From Azolla caroliniana (lineage: Eukaryota > Polypodiophyta): a stretch of DNA of 64,000 nt. The stretch's first letter is position 1, and every line of letters starts with the position of its first letter. The notes beneath the pieces were generated by a model. That model had not been told where the DNA came from. It did no database searches and saw only the letters and a list, made by a program, of their open reading frames with translations. A program made the position numbers and the translations under genes. The stretch is taken from NCBI GenBank assembly GCA_043228905.1, contig JBHGNT010000016.1, positions 310,001-374,000 of the forward strand, given 5' to 3'. Positions 13,301 to 25,835 of this stretch are shown here, one piece after another.

Positions 13301-16300
13301 TTTACTAACGCGCTCTTCTCCACTACCTCCTCAAATTTGCTAATTTCTTCATATCTCTCGAGCTGAGTTTCAAAATCTTGATTTTTTAATTCCATATCAA
13401 AGCTAGTGTTGTTAACTTTGATTCACATGTTTCAACACAAAAATCCGATATCACACGAGCCACGTATGAACATTTTAATTTACCTACTAGCTCTTGTTAA
13501 CTCCCTCCTCAAATTTGTTAATTTCTTCATGTCTCTCGATCTGAGTTACAAAATCTTGATTTTTTAATTTCATATTAGAGATAGCGTTGTTAGGTTCGAT
13601 TCGCATGTTTGAACACAGAAATCCGATATCACACGAGCCAGGTATGAAAATTTTAATTTACCTACTAGCTCTTGTTAACTCCCTCCAATGTCACACGAGC
13701 CACGTATGAACATTTTAATTTACTAACGCGCTCTTCTCCACTCCATCGTCAAATTTGTTAATTTCTTCATGTCTCTCGACCTGATTTTCAAAATCTTGAT
13801 TTTTTAATTCCATATCAGAGCTAGCGTTGTTAGCTTCGATTCGCATGTTTGAACACAAAAATCCGATATCACATGAGCCTGGTATGAACATTTTAATTTT
13901 CTAACGCGCTCTTCTCCACTACCTCCTTAAATTTCATATTTCCTCATGTGTGTCGACCTGAGCTTCAAAATCTTGATTTTTTAATTCCATATCACAGCAA
14001 GCGTTGTTAGCTTCGATTCACATGTTTGAACACAGAAATCAGATATCAGACGAGCCTGGTATGAACATTTTAATTTACTAACGCGCTCTTCTCCACTACC
14101 TCCTCAAATTTGCTAATTTCTTCATGTCTCTCGACCTGAGTTTCAAAATCTTGATTTTTCAATTCCATATCAGAGCTAGCGTTGTTAGCTTTGATTCTTA
14201 TGTTTGAACACAGAAATCCGATATCACACGAGCCAGGTATGAACATTTTAATTTACCTACTAGCGCTTGTCAACTCCCTCCTCAAATTTGCTAATTTCTT
14301 CATGTCTCTCGACCTGAGTTTCAAAATCTTGATTTTTTAATTCCATATCAGAGCTAGCGCTGTTAGCTTCGATTCACATGTTTGAACACAAAAATCCGAT
14401 ATCACACGAGCCTGGTATGAACATTTTAATTTACTAACGCGCTCTTCTCCACTACGTCCTCAAATTTACTAATTTCTTCATGTCTCTCTACCTGAGTTTC
14501 AAAATGTTTATTTTTTATATGTATATTAGAGCTAGCGTTGGTAGCTTCGATTCGCATGTTTGAACACAAAAATCCGATATCACACGAGCTAGGTATGAAC
14601 ATTTTAATTTACTAACGCGCTCTTCTCTACTACCTCCTCAAATTTGCTAATTTCTTCATTTGTGTCGACCTGAGTTTCAAAATCTTGATTTTTTAATTCC
14701 ATATGACAGCTAGCGTTGTTAGCTTCGCTTCGCATGTTTGAACAAAGAAATCCGATATCACAAGAGCCAGGTATGAACATTTTAATTTATTAACGCGCTC
14801 TTCTCCACTACCTCTTCAATTTTGCTAATTTCTTCATATCTCTCGAGCTGAGTTTCAAAATCTTGATATTTTAATTCCATATCAGAGCTAGTGCTGTTAG
14901 CTTCGATTCGCATGTTTCAACATAGAAATCCGATATCACACGAGCCAGGTATGAACATTTTAATTTACCTACTAGCTCTTGTCAACTCCCTCCTAGAATT
15001 TGCTAATTTCTTCATGTGTGTCGACCTAAGTTTCAAAACTTGATTTTTTAATTCCATATCACAGCTAGCGTTGTTAGCTTCGATTCCCATGTTTGAACAC
15101 AGAAATCAGATATCACTCGAGCCTGGTATGAACATTTTAATTTACTAACGTGCTCTTTTCCACTACCGCCTCAAATTTGCTAATTTCTTCATGTCTCTCG
15201 ACCTGAGTTTCAAAATCTTGATTTTTCAATTCCATATCAGAGCTAGCGTTCTTAGCTTTGATTCTTATGTTTGAACACAAAAATCCGATATCACACGAGC
15301 CAGGTATGAACATTTTAATTTACTGACTAGCTCTTCTCAACTCCCTCCTCAAATTTCTTAATTTCTTCATGTCTCTCGACCTGAGTTTCAAAATCTTGAT
15401 TTTTTAATTCCATAACAGAGCTAGCGCTGTTAGCTTCGATTCACATGTTTGAACACAAAAATCCGATATCACACGAGCCACGTAAGAACATTTTAATTTA
15501 CCTACTAGCGCTTGTCAACTCCCTCTTCAAATTTGCTAATTTCTTCATGTCTCTCGACCTGAGTTTCAAAATCTTGATTTTTTAATTCCATATCAGAGCT
15601 AGCGTTGTTAGCTTCGATTCGCATGTTTGAACATAAAAATCCGATATCCTACGAGCCAGGTATGAACCTTTTAATTTACCTACTAGCGCTTGTCAACTCC
15701 CTCCGCAAATTAGCTAATTTCTTCATGTCTCTCGACCTGAGTTTCAAAATCTTGATTTTTTAATTCCATATCAGAGCTAGCGTTGCTAGCTTCGATTCGC
15801 ATGTTTGAACATAAAAATCCGATATCACACGAGCCTGGTATGAACATTTTAATTTACTAACGCGCTCTTCTCCACTACGTCCTCAAATTTACTAATTTCT
15901 TCATGTCTCTCGACCTGAGTTTCAAAATCTTGATTTTTTATATGTATATTAGAGCTACCGTTGTTAGCTTCGATTCGCATGTTTGAACACAAAAATCCGA
16001 TATCACATGAGCCACGTATGAACATTTTAATTTACCTACTAGCTCTTGTCAACTCCCTCCTCAAATTTGCTAATTTCTTCATGTCTCTCGACCTGAGTTT
16101 CAAAATCTTGATTTTTCAATTCCATATTAGACCTAGCGTTAGCTTCGATTCGCATGTTTGAACATAAAAATCCGATATCATACGAGCCAGGTATGAACCT
16201 TTTAATTTACCTACTAGCGCTTGTCAACTCCCTCCTCAAATTTGTTAATTTCTTCATGTCTCTCGACCTGAGCTACAAAATCTTGATTTTCTAATTCCGT

Positions 16301-16547
16301 AACATAGCTAGCGCTGTTAGCTTCGATTCACATGTTTGAACACAAAAATCCGATATCACACGAGCCACGGATGAACATTTTAATTTACCTACTAGCGCTT
16401 GTCAACTCCCTCCTCAAATTTGCTAATTTCTTCATGTCTCTCGACCTGAGCTACAAAATCTTGATTTTTTAATTCCGTAACATAGCTAGCGCTGTTAGCT
16501 TCGATTCACATGTTTGAACACAAAAATCCGATATCACACGAGCCACG
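10385..16547 (+). repeat. Left copy of a long segmental duplication
   Basis: From 11461 onward this segment matches 58914-64000 at a constant offset of 47,453 bp with no net indel. From about 10385 to 11300 it matches about 57660-58570 at offset 47,275 bp, one monomer (178 bp) less. Reading the two copies against each other between 11461 and 16547 I found only about eight to ten substitutions, for example 11706 t/c, 15485 a/t and 16244 t/c. It includes the unusual 240-bp monomer. The right edge of homology is not visible because the partner reaches the window end. Confidence 0.9.
13580..13819 (+). repeat. 240-bp aberrant monomer (internal 62-bp gain)
   Basis: The distance between the dyad motifs at 13580 (gatagcg) and 13820 (gctagcg) is 240 bp. 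Inside, ctccctccaatg runs directly into tcacacgagccacg, so the gatatcacacgagcc-to-variable-block portion is present twice. The first copy is class 'tagctcttgttaactcc' and the second class 'acgcgctcttctccac'. It equals a dimer that lost 116 bp across a non-homologous junction. Confidence 0.9.
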
Positions 16548-19500
16548 GATGAACATTTTAATTTACCTACTAGGGCTTGTCAACTCCCTCCTCAAATTTG
16601 CTAATTTCTTCATGTGTCTCGACCTGAGTTTCAAAATCTTGATTTTTTAATACCATATCAGAGCTAGCGTTGTTAGCTTCGATTCACATGTTTGAACACA
16701 AAAAACTGATATCACACGAGCCTGGTATGAACATTTTAATTTACCTACTAGGGCTTGTCAACTCCCTCCTTAAATTTACTAATTTTTTCATGTGTGTCGA
16801 CCTGAGTTTCAAAATCTTGATTTTTTAATACCATATCAGAGCTAGCGGTGTTAGCTTCGATTCCCATGTTTGATCACAGAAATCAGATATCAGACGAGCC
16901 TGGTATGAACATTTTAATTTACTAACGCGCTCTTCTCCACTACCTGTCTCTCGACCTGAGTTTCAAAATCTGGATTTTTCAATTCCATATCAGAGCTAGC
17001 GTTGTTAGCTTTGATTCTTATGTTTGAACACAAAAATCCGATATCACACGAGCCAGGTATGAACATTTTAATTTACCTACTAGCGCTTATCAACTCCCTC
17101 CTCAAATTTGCTAATTTCTTCATGTCTCTCGACCTGAGTTTCAAAATCTTGATTTTTCAATTCCATATTAGAGCTAGCGTTCTTAGCTTCGATTCGCAAG
17201 TTTGAACACAAAAATCCGATATTACACGAGCCACGTATGAACATTTTAATTTACCTACTAGCGCTTGTAACCTCCCTCATGAAACTTGCTAATTTCTTCA
17301 TGTCTCTCGACCTGAGTTTCAAAATCTTGATTTTTTAATTGCAATTCAAAGCTAGCGCTGTTAGCTTCGATTCACATGTTTGAACACAAAAATCCGATAT
17401 CACACAAGCCACGGATGAACATTATAATTTACCTACTAGCGCTTGTCAACTCCCTCCTCAACTTTGCTAATTTCTTCATGTCTCTCGACCTGAGTTTCAA
17501 AATTTTGATTTTTTAATTCCATATCAGAGCTAGCGTTGTTAGCTTCGATTCGCATGTTTGAACATAAAAATCCGATATCAGACGAGCCAGGTATGAACCT
17601 TTTAATTTACGTACTAGCGCTTGTCAACTCCCTCCGCAAATTTGCTAATTTCTTCATGTCTCTCGACCTGAGTTTCAAAATCTGGATTTTTCAACTCCTT
17701 AACAGAGCTAACGTTGTTAGCTTCGATTCGCATGTTTGAACACAAAAATCCGATATCACATGAGCCACGGATGAACATTTTAATTTACTAACGCGCTCTT
17801 CTCCACTACCTCCTCAAATTTGCTAATTTCTTCATGTCTCACGACCTGAATTTCAAAATCTTGATTTTTTAAATCCATATCTGAGCTAGCGTTGTTAGCT
17901 TCGATTCGCATGTTTGAACACAAAAATCCGATATCACACGAGCCACGGATGAACATTTTAATTTACTAACGCGCTCTTCTCCACTACCTCCTCAAATTTG
18001 CTAATTTCTTCATGTCTCTCGACCTATGTTTCAAAATCTTGATTTTTTAATTCCATATCAGAGCAAGCGTTGTTAGCTTCGATTCCCATGTTTGAATACA
18101 AAAATACGATATCACACGAGCCACATATGAACATTTTAATTTACCTACTAGCTCTTGTCAACTCCCACCTGAAATTTGCTAATTTCTTCACGTCTCTCGA
18201 CCTGACTTTCAAAATCTTGACTTTTTAATTCCATATTAGAGCTAGCGTTGTTAGCTTTGATTCTTATGTTTGAACACAGCAATCCGATATCACACGAGCC
18301 AGGTATGAACATTTTAATTTACCTACTAGCTCTTGTCAACTCCCTACTCAAATTTGTTAATTTCTTCATGTCTCTCGACCTGAGTTTCAAAATCTTGATT
18401 TTTGAATTCCATATTAGAGCTAGCGTTGTTAGCTTCGATTCACATGTTTTAACATAAAAATCCGATATCATACGAGCCAGGTATGAACCTTTTAATTTAC
18501 CTACTAACGCTTGTTAACTCCCTCCTCAAATTTGCTAATTTCTTCATATCTCTCGACCTGAAGCTTCAAAATCTTGATTTTTTAATTCCATATCAGAGCT
18601 AGCGTTGTTAGCTTTGATTCTTATGTTTGAACACAGAAATCCGATATCACACGAGCCAGGTATGAACATTTTAATTTACCTACTAGCGCTTGTCAACTCC
18701 CTCCTCAAATTTGCTAATTTCTTCATGTCTCTCGACCTGAGTTTCAAAATCTTGATTTTTTAATTCCATATCAGAGCTAGCGCTGTTAGCTTCGATTCAC
18801 ATGTTTGAACACAAAAATCCGATATCACACGAGCCTGGTATGAACATTTTAATTTACTAACGCGCTGTTCTCCACTACGTCCTCAAATTTACTAATTTCT
18901 TCATGTCTCTCTACCTGAGTTTCAAAATGTTTATTTTTTATATGTATATTAGAGCTAGCGTTGGTAGCTTCGATTCGCATGTTTGAACACAAAAATCCGA
19001 TATCACACGAGCTAGGTATGAACATTTTAATTTACTAACGCGCTCTTCTCTACTACCTCCTCAAATTTGCTAATTTCTTCATTTGTGTCGACCTGAGTTT
19101 CAAAATCTTGATTTTTTAATTCCATATGACAGCTAGCGTTGTTAGCTTCGCTTCGCATGTTTGAACAAAGAAATCCGATATCACAAGAGCCAGGTATGAA
19201 CATTTTAATTTACTAACGCGCTCTTCTCCACTACCTCTTCAATTTTGCTAATTTCTTCATATCTCTCGAGCTGAGTTTCAAAATCTTGATATTTTAATTC
19301 CATATCAGAGCTAGTGCTGTTAGCTTCGATTCGCATGTTTCAACATAGAAATCCGATATCACACGAGCCAGGTATGAACATTTTAATTTACCTACTAGCT
19401 CTTGTCAACTCCCTCCTAGAATTTGCTAATTTCTTCATGTGTGTCGACCTAAGTTTCAAAACTTGATTTTTTAATTCCATATCACAGCTAGCGTTGTTAG

Positions 19501-22270
19501 CTTCGATTCCCATGTTTGAACACAGAAATCAGATATCACTCGAGCCTGGTATGAACATTTTAATTTACTAACGTGCTCTTTTCCACTACCGCCTCAAATT
19601 TGCTAATTTCTTCATGTCTCTCGACCTGAGTTTCAAAATCTTGATTTTTCAATTCCATATCAGAGCTAGCGTTCTTAGCTTTGATTCTTATGTTTGAACA
19701 CAAAAATCCGATATCACACGAGCCAGGTATGAACATTTTAATTTACTGACTAGCTCTTCTCAACTCCCTCCTCAAATTTCTTAATTTCTTCATGTCTCTC
19801 GACCTGAGTTTCAAAATCTTGATTTTTTAATTCCATAACAGAGCTAGCGCTGTTAGCTTCGATTCACATGTTTGAACACAAAAATCCGATATCACACGAG
19901 CCACGTATGAACATTTTAATTTACCTACTAGCACTTGTCAACTCCCTCTTCAAATTTGCTAATTTCTTCATGTCTCTCGACCTGAGTTTCAAAATCTTGA
20001 TTTTTTAATTCCATATCAGAGCTAGCGTTGTTAGCTTCGATTCGCATGTTTGAACATAAAAATCCGATATCCTACGAGCCAGGTATGAACCTTTTAATTT
20101 ACCTACTAGCGCTTGTCAACTCCCTCCGCAAATTAGCTAATTTCTTCATGTCTCTCGACCTGAGTTTCAAAATCTTGATTTTTTAATACCATATCAGAGC
20201 TAGCGTTGCTAGCTTCGATTCGCATGTTTGAACATAAAAATCCGATATCACACGAGCCTGGTATGAACATTTTAATTTACTAACGCGCTCTTCTCCACTA
20301 CGTCCTCAAATTTACTAATTTCTTCATGTCTCTCGACCTGAGTTTCAAAATCTTGATTTTTTATATGTATATTAGAGCTACCGTTGTTAGCTTCGATTCG
20401 CATGTTTGAACACAAAAATCCGATATCACATGAGCCACGTATGAACATTTTAATTTACCTACTAGCTCTTGTCAACTCCCTCCTCAAATTTGCTAATTTC
20501 TTCATGTCTCTCGACCTGAGTTTCAAAATCTTGATTTTTCAATTCCATATTAGACCTAGCGTTAGCTTCGATTCGCATGTTTGAACATAAAAATCCGATA
20601 TCATACGAGCCAGGTATGAACCTTTTAATTTACCTACTAGCGCTTGTCAACTCCCTCCTCAAATTTGCTAATTTCTTCATGTCTCTCGACCTGAGCTACA
20701 AAATCTTGATTTTTTAATTCCGTAACATAGCTAGCGCTGTTAGCTTCGATTCACATGTTTGAACACAAAAATCCGATATCACACGAGCCACGGATGAACA
20801 TTTTAATTTACCTACTAGCGCTTGTCAACTCCCTCCTCAAATTTGCTAATTTCTTCATGTCTCTCGACCTGAGCTACAAAATCTTGATTTTTTAATTCCG
20901 TAACATAGCTAGCGCTGTTAGCTTCGATTCACATGTTTGAACACAAAAATCCGATATCACACGAGCCACGGATGAACATTTTAATTTACCTACTAGGGCT
21001 TGTCAACTCCCTCCTCAAATTTGCTAATTTCTTCATGTGTCTCGACCTGAGTTTCAAAATCTTGATTTTTTAATACCATATTAGAGCTAGCGTTGTTAGC
21101 TTCGATTCACATGTTTGAACACAAAAAACTGATATCACACGAGCCTGGTATGAACATTTTAATTTACCTACTAGGGCTTGTCAACTCCCTCCTTAAATTT
21201 ACTAATTTTTTCATGTGTGTCGACCTGAGTTTCAAAATCTTGATTTTTTAATACCATATCAGAGCTAGCGGTGTTAGCTTCGATTCCCATGTTTGAACAC
21301 AGAAATCAGATATAAGACGAGCCTGGTATGAACATTTTAATTTACTAACGCGCTCTTCTCCACTACCTGTCTCTCGACCTGAGTTTCAAAATCTGGATTT
21401 TTCAATTCCATATCAGAGCTAGCGTTGTTAGCTTTGATTCTTATGTTTGAACACAAAAATCCGATATCACACGAGCCAGGTATGAACATTTTAATTTACC
21501 TACTAGCGCTTATCAACTCCCTCCTCAAATTTGCTAATTTCTTCATGTCTCTCGACCTGAGTTTCAAAATCTTGATTTTTCAATTCCATATTAGAGCTAG
21601 CGTTCTTAGCTTCGATTCGCAAGTTTGAACACAAAAATCCGATATTACACGAGCCACGTATGAACATTTTAATTTACCTACTAGCGCTTGTAACCTCCCT
21701 CATGAAACTTGCTAATTTCTTCATGTCTCTCGACCTGAGTTTCAAAATCTTGATTTTTTAATTGCATATCAAAGCTAGCGCTGTTAGCTTCGATTCACAT
21801 GTTTGAACACAAAAATCCGATATCACACAAGCCACGGAAGGACATTATAATTTACCTACTAGCGCTTGTCAACTCCCTCCTCAACTTTGCTAATTTCTTC
21901 ATGTCTCTGGACCTGAGTTTCAAAACTTTGATTTTTTAATTCCATATCAGAGCTAGCGTTGTTAGCTTCGATTCGCATGTTTGAACATAAAAATCCGATA
22001 TCATACGAGCCAGGTATGAACCTTTTAATTTACCTACTAGCGCTTGTCAACTCCCTCCGCAAATTTGCTAATTTCTTCATGTCTCTCGACCTGAGTTTCA
22101 AAATCTGGATTTTTCAACTCCTTAACAGAGCTAACGTTGTTAGCTTCGATTCGCATGTTTGAACACAAAAATCCGATATCACACGAGCCACGGATGAACA
22201 TTTTAATTTACTAACGCGCTCTTCTCCACTACCTCCTCAAATTTGCTAATTTCTTCATGTCTCACGACCT
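14175..22270 (+). repeat. 4423-bp HOR, nearly two tandem units
   Basis: Sequence from about 14175 recurs at 18598, and anchors at 15961, 17002 and 17536 recur at 20384, 21425 and 21959, always 4423 bp apart. That length is 25 monomers: 25 x 178 minus 24 (one 154-bp monomer) minus 3 (the cctagcgtta monomer), with a +1 and a -1 cancelling. Homology stops near 22270, where cttgatttttcaattcc replaces cttgattttttaaatcc. One unit may be taken as 15961-20383. Only about 1.8 units are present. Confidence 0.9.
16944..17097 (+). repeat. 154-bp monomer with a 24-bp deletion
   Basis: The junction ctccactacctgtctctcga lacks the usual 24 bp ending in ctaatttcttcat, giving a 154-bp monomer. The same junction recurs at about 21367, 28935, 38264, 39488, 39642 and 41040, always at the same place in its HOR. 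It therefore arose once and was spread by amplification; 6361-6420 preserves the undeleted version of the same neighbourhood. Confidence 0.85.
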
Positions 22271-22314
22271 GAATTTCAAAATCTTGATTTTTCAATTCCA
22301 TATCAGAGCTAGCG

Positions 22315-24075
22315 TTGTTAGCTTCGATTCGCATGTTTGAACACAAAAATCCGATATCACATGAGCCACGTATGAACATTTTAATTTACCTACTAGCTCT
22401 TGTCAACTCCCTCCTAAAATTTGCTAATTTCTTCATGTCTCTCGACCTGAGTTTCAAAATCTTGATTTTTCAATTCCATATTAGACCTAGCGTTACCTTC
22501 GATTCGCATGTTTGAACATAAAAATCCGATATCATACGAGCCAGGTATGAACCTTTTAATTTACCTACTAGCGCTTGTCAACTCCCTCCTCAAATTTGCT
22601 AATTTCTTCATGTCTCTCGACCTGAGCTACAAAATCTTGATTTTTTAATTCCGTAACATAGCTAGCGCTGTTAGCTTCGATTCACATGTTTGAACACAAA
22701 AATCCGATATCACACGAGCCACGGATGAACATTTTAATTTACCTACTAGCGCTTGTCAACTCCCTCCTCACATTTGCTAATTTCTTGATGTCTCTCGACC
22801 TGTGTTTCAAAATCTTGATTTTTTAATACCATATCAGAGCTAGCGTTGTTAGCTTCGATTCACATGTTTGAACACAAAAATCTGATATCACACGAGCCAC
22901 GTATGAACATTTTAATTTACCTACTAGCTCTTGTCAACTCCCTCCTCAAATTTACTATTTTTTTCATGTGTGTCGACCTGAGTTTCAAAATCTTGATTTT
23001 TTAATTCCATATCACAGCTAGCGTTGTTAGCTTCGATTCCCATGTTTGAACACAAAAATCAGATATCAGACGAGCCTGGTATGAACATTTTAATTTACTA
23101 ACGCGCTCTTCTCCACTACCTCCTCAAATGTGTGTCGACCTGAGTTTCAAAATCTTGATTTTTTAATTCCATATCACAGCTAGCGTTGTTAGCTTCGATT
23201 CCCATGTTTGAACACAGAAATCAGATATCAGACGAGCCTGGTATGAACATTTTAATTTACTAACGCGCTCTTCTCCACTACCTCCTCAAATTTGCTAATT
23301 TCTTCATGTCTCTCGACCTGAGTTTCAAAATCTTGATTTTTCAATTCCATATCAGAGCTAGCGTTGTTAGCTTTGATTCTTATGTTTGAACACAAAAATC
23401 CGATATCACACGAGCCAGGTATGAACATTTTAATTTACCTACTAGCTCTTGTCAACTCCCTCCTGAAATTTCTTAATTTCTTCATGTCTCTTGACCTGAG
23501 TTTCAAAATCTTGATTTTTTAATTCCATAATAGAACTAGCGCTGTTAGCTTCGATTCACATGTTTGAACACAAAAATCCGATATCACACGAGCCACGGAT
23601 GAACATTTTAATTTACCTACTAGCGCTTGTCAACTCCCTCCTCAAATTTGCTAATTTCTTCATGTCTCTCGACCTGAGTTTCAAAATCTTGATTTTTTAA
23701 TACCATATTAGAGCTAGCGTTGTTAGCTTCGATTCACATGTTTGAACACAAAAATCTGATATCACACGAGCCACGTATGAACATTTTAATTTACCTACTA
23801 GCTCTTGTCAACTCCCTCCTCAAATTTACTAATTTTTTCATGTGTGTCGACCTGAGTTTCAGAATCTTGATTTTTTAATTCCATATCACAGCTAGCGTTG
23901 TTAGCTTCGATTCCCATGTTTGAACACAGAAATCAGATATCACACGAGCCTGGTATGAACATTTTAATTTACTAACACGCTCTTCTCCACTACCTCCTCA
24001 AATTTGCTAATTTCTTCATGTCTCTCGACCTGAGTTTCAAAATCTTGATTTTTCAATTCCATATCAGAGCTACCG
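22315..24075 (+). repeat. 1761-bp HOR, subtype a
   Basis: Ten monomers including one 162-bp form. Diagnostic features are the cctagcgttaccttcg monomer, the cacatttgctaatttcttg monomer, the 16-bp deletion junction caaatgtgtgtcgac and the ctaacacgctcttctcc variant near its end. Near-identical copies start at 29883 and 31644. Confidence 0.9.
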
Positions 24076-25835
24076 TTGTTAGCTTCGATTCGCATGTTTG
24101 AACACAGAAATCCGATATCACATGAGCCACGTATGAACATTTTAATTTACCTACTAGCTCTTGTCAACTCCCTCCTAAAATTTGCTAATTTCTTCATGTC
24201 TCTCGACCTGAGTTTCAAAATCTTGATTTTTCAATTCCATATTAGACCTAGCGTTACCTTCGATTCGCATGTTTGAACATAAAAATCCGATATCATACGA
24301 GCCAGGTATGAACCTTTTAATTTACCTACTAGCGCTTGTCAACTCCCTCCTCAAATTTGCTAATTTCTTCATGTCTCTCGACCTGAGCTACAAAATCTTG
24401 ATTTTTTAATTCCGTAACATAGCTAGCGCTGTTAGCTTTGATTCACATGTTTGAACACAAAAATCCGATATCACACGAGCCACGGATGAACATTTTAATT
24501 TACCTATTAGCGCTTGTCAACTCCCTCCTCACATTTGCTAATTTCTTGATGTCTCTCGACCTGAGTTTCAAAATCTTGATTTTTTAATACCATATCAGAG
24601 CTAGCGTTGTTAGCTTCGATTCACATGTTTGAACACAAAAATCTGATATCACACGAGCCACGTATGAACATTTTAATTTACCTACTAGCTCTTGTCAACT
24701 CCCTCCTCAAATTTACTATTTTTTTCATGTGTGTCGACCTGAGTTTCAAAATCTTGATTTTTTAATTCCATATCACAGCTAGCGTTGTTAGCTTCGATTC
24801 CCATGTTTGAACACAAAAATCAGATATCAGACGAGCCTGGTATGAACATTTTAATTTACTAACGCGCTCTTCTCCACTACCTCCTCAAATGTGTGTCGAC
24901 CTGAGTTTCAAAATCTTGATTTTTTAATTCCATATCACAGCTAGCGTTGTTAGCTTCGATTCCCATGTTTGAACACAGAAATCAGATATCAGACGAGCCT
25001 GGTATGAACATTTTAATTTACTAACGCGCTCTTCTCCACTACCTCCTCAAATTTGCTAATTTCTTCATGTCTCTCGACCTGAGTTTCAAAATCTTGATTT
25101 TTCAATTCCATATCAGAGCTAGCGTTGTTAGCTTTGATTCTTATGTTTGAACACAAAAAACCGATATCACACGAGCCAGGTATGAACATTTTAATTTACC
25201 TACTAGCTCTTGTCAATTCCCTCCTGAAATTTCTTAATTTCTTCATGTCTCTTGACCTGAGTTTCAAAATCTTGATTTCTTAATTCCATAATAGAGCTAG
25301 CGCTGTTAGCTTCGATTCACATGTTTGAACACAAAAATCCGATATCACACGAGCCACGGATGAACATTTTAATTTACTAACGCGCTCTTCTCCACTACCT
25401 CCTCAAATTTGCTAATTTCTTCATGTCTCTCGACCTGAGTTTCAAAATCTGGATTTTTTAACTCCTTAACAGAGCTAGCGCTGTTAGCTTCGATTCGCAT
25501 GTTTGAACACAAAAATCCGATATCACAAGAGCTAGGTATGAACATTTTAATTTACCTACTAGCTCTTGTTAACTCCCTCCTCAAATTTGTTCATTTCTTC
25601 ATGTCTCTCGATCTGAGTTTCAAAATCTTGATTTTTTAATTCCTATCAGAGCTAGCACTGTTAGCTTCGATTCACATGTTTGAACACAAAAATCCGATAT
25701 CACACGAGCCACGTATGAACTTTTTAATTTACCTACTAGCGCTTGTCAACTCCCTCTTCAAATTTGCTAATTTCTTCATGTCTCTCGACCTGAGTTTCAA
25801 AATCTTGATTTTTTAATTCCATATCAAAGCTACCG
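24076..25835 (+). repeat. 1760-bp HOR, subtype b
   Basis: It begins like subtype a, but its second half carries the ctggattttttaactcc, ctaggtatgaac and attcctatcagagc monomers; the last has a 1-bp deletion that accounts for 1760 rather than 1761. Its counterpart is 33405-35164. Confidence 0.88.

Noticed and set aside
22315-22515. Recurrent 60-76 codon open frames, one per monomer (for example here, 46973-47176 and 55698-55907), with a hydrophobic, well-conserved translation
   Set aside because: They span little more than one 178-bp monomer, start in gttgttagc or at atgtttgaa, and end at the tga of the next copy. Because 178 is not a multiple of 3 the frame shifts each monomer. Conservation is explained by the DNA repeat, variants include many that shift or stop the frame, and there is no promoter or ribosome-site context.
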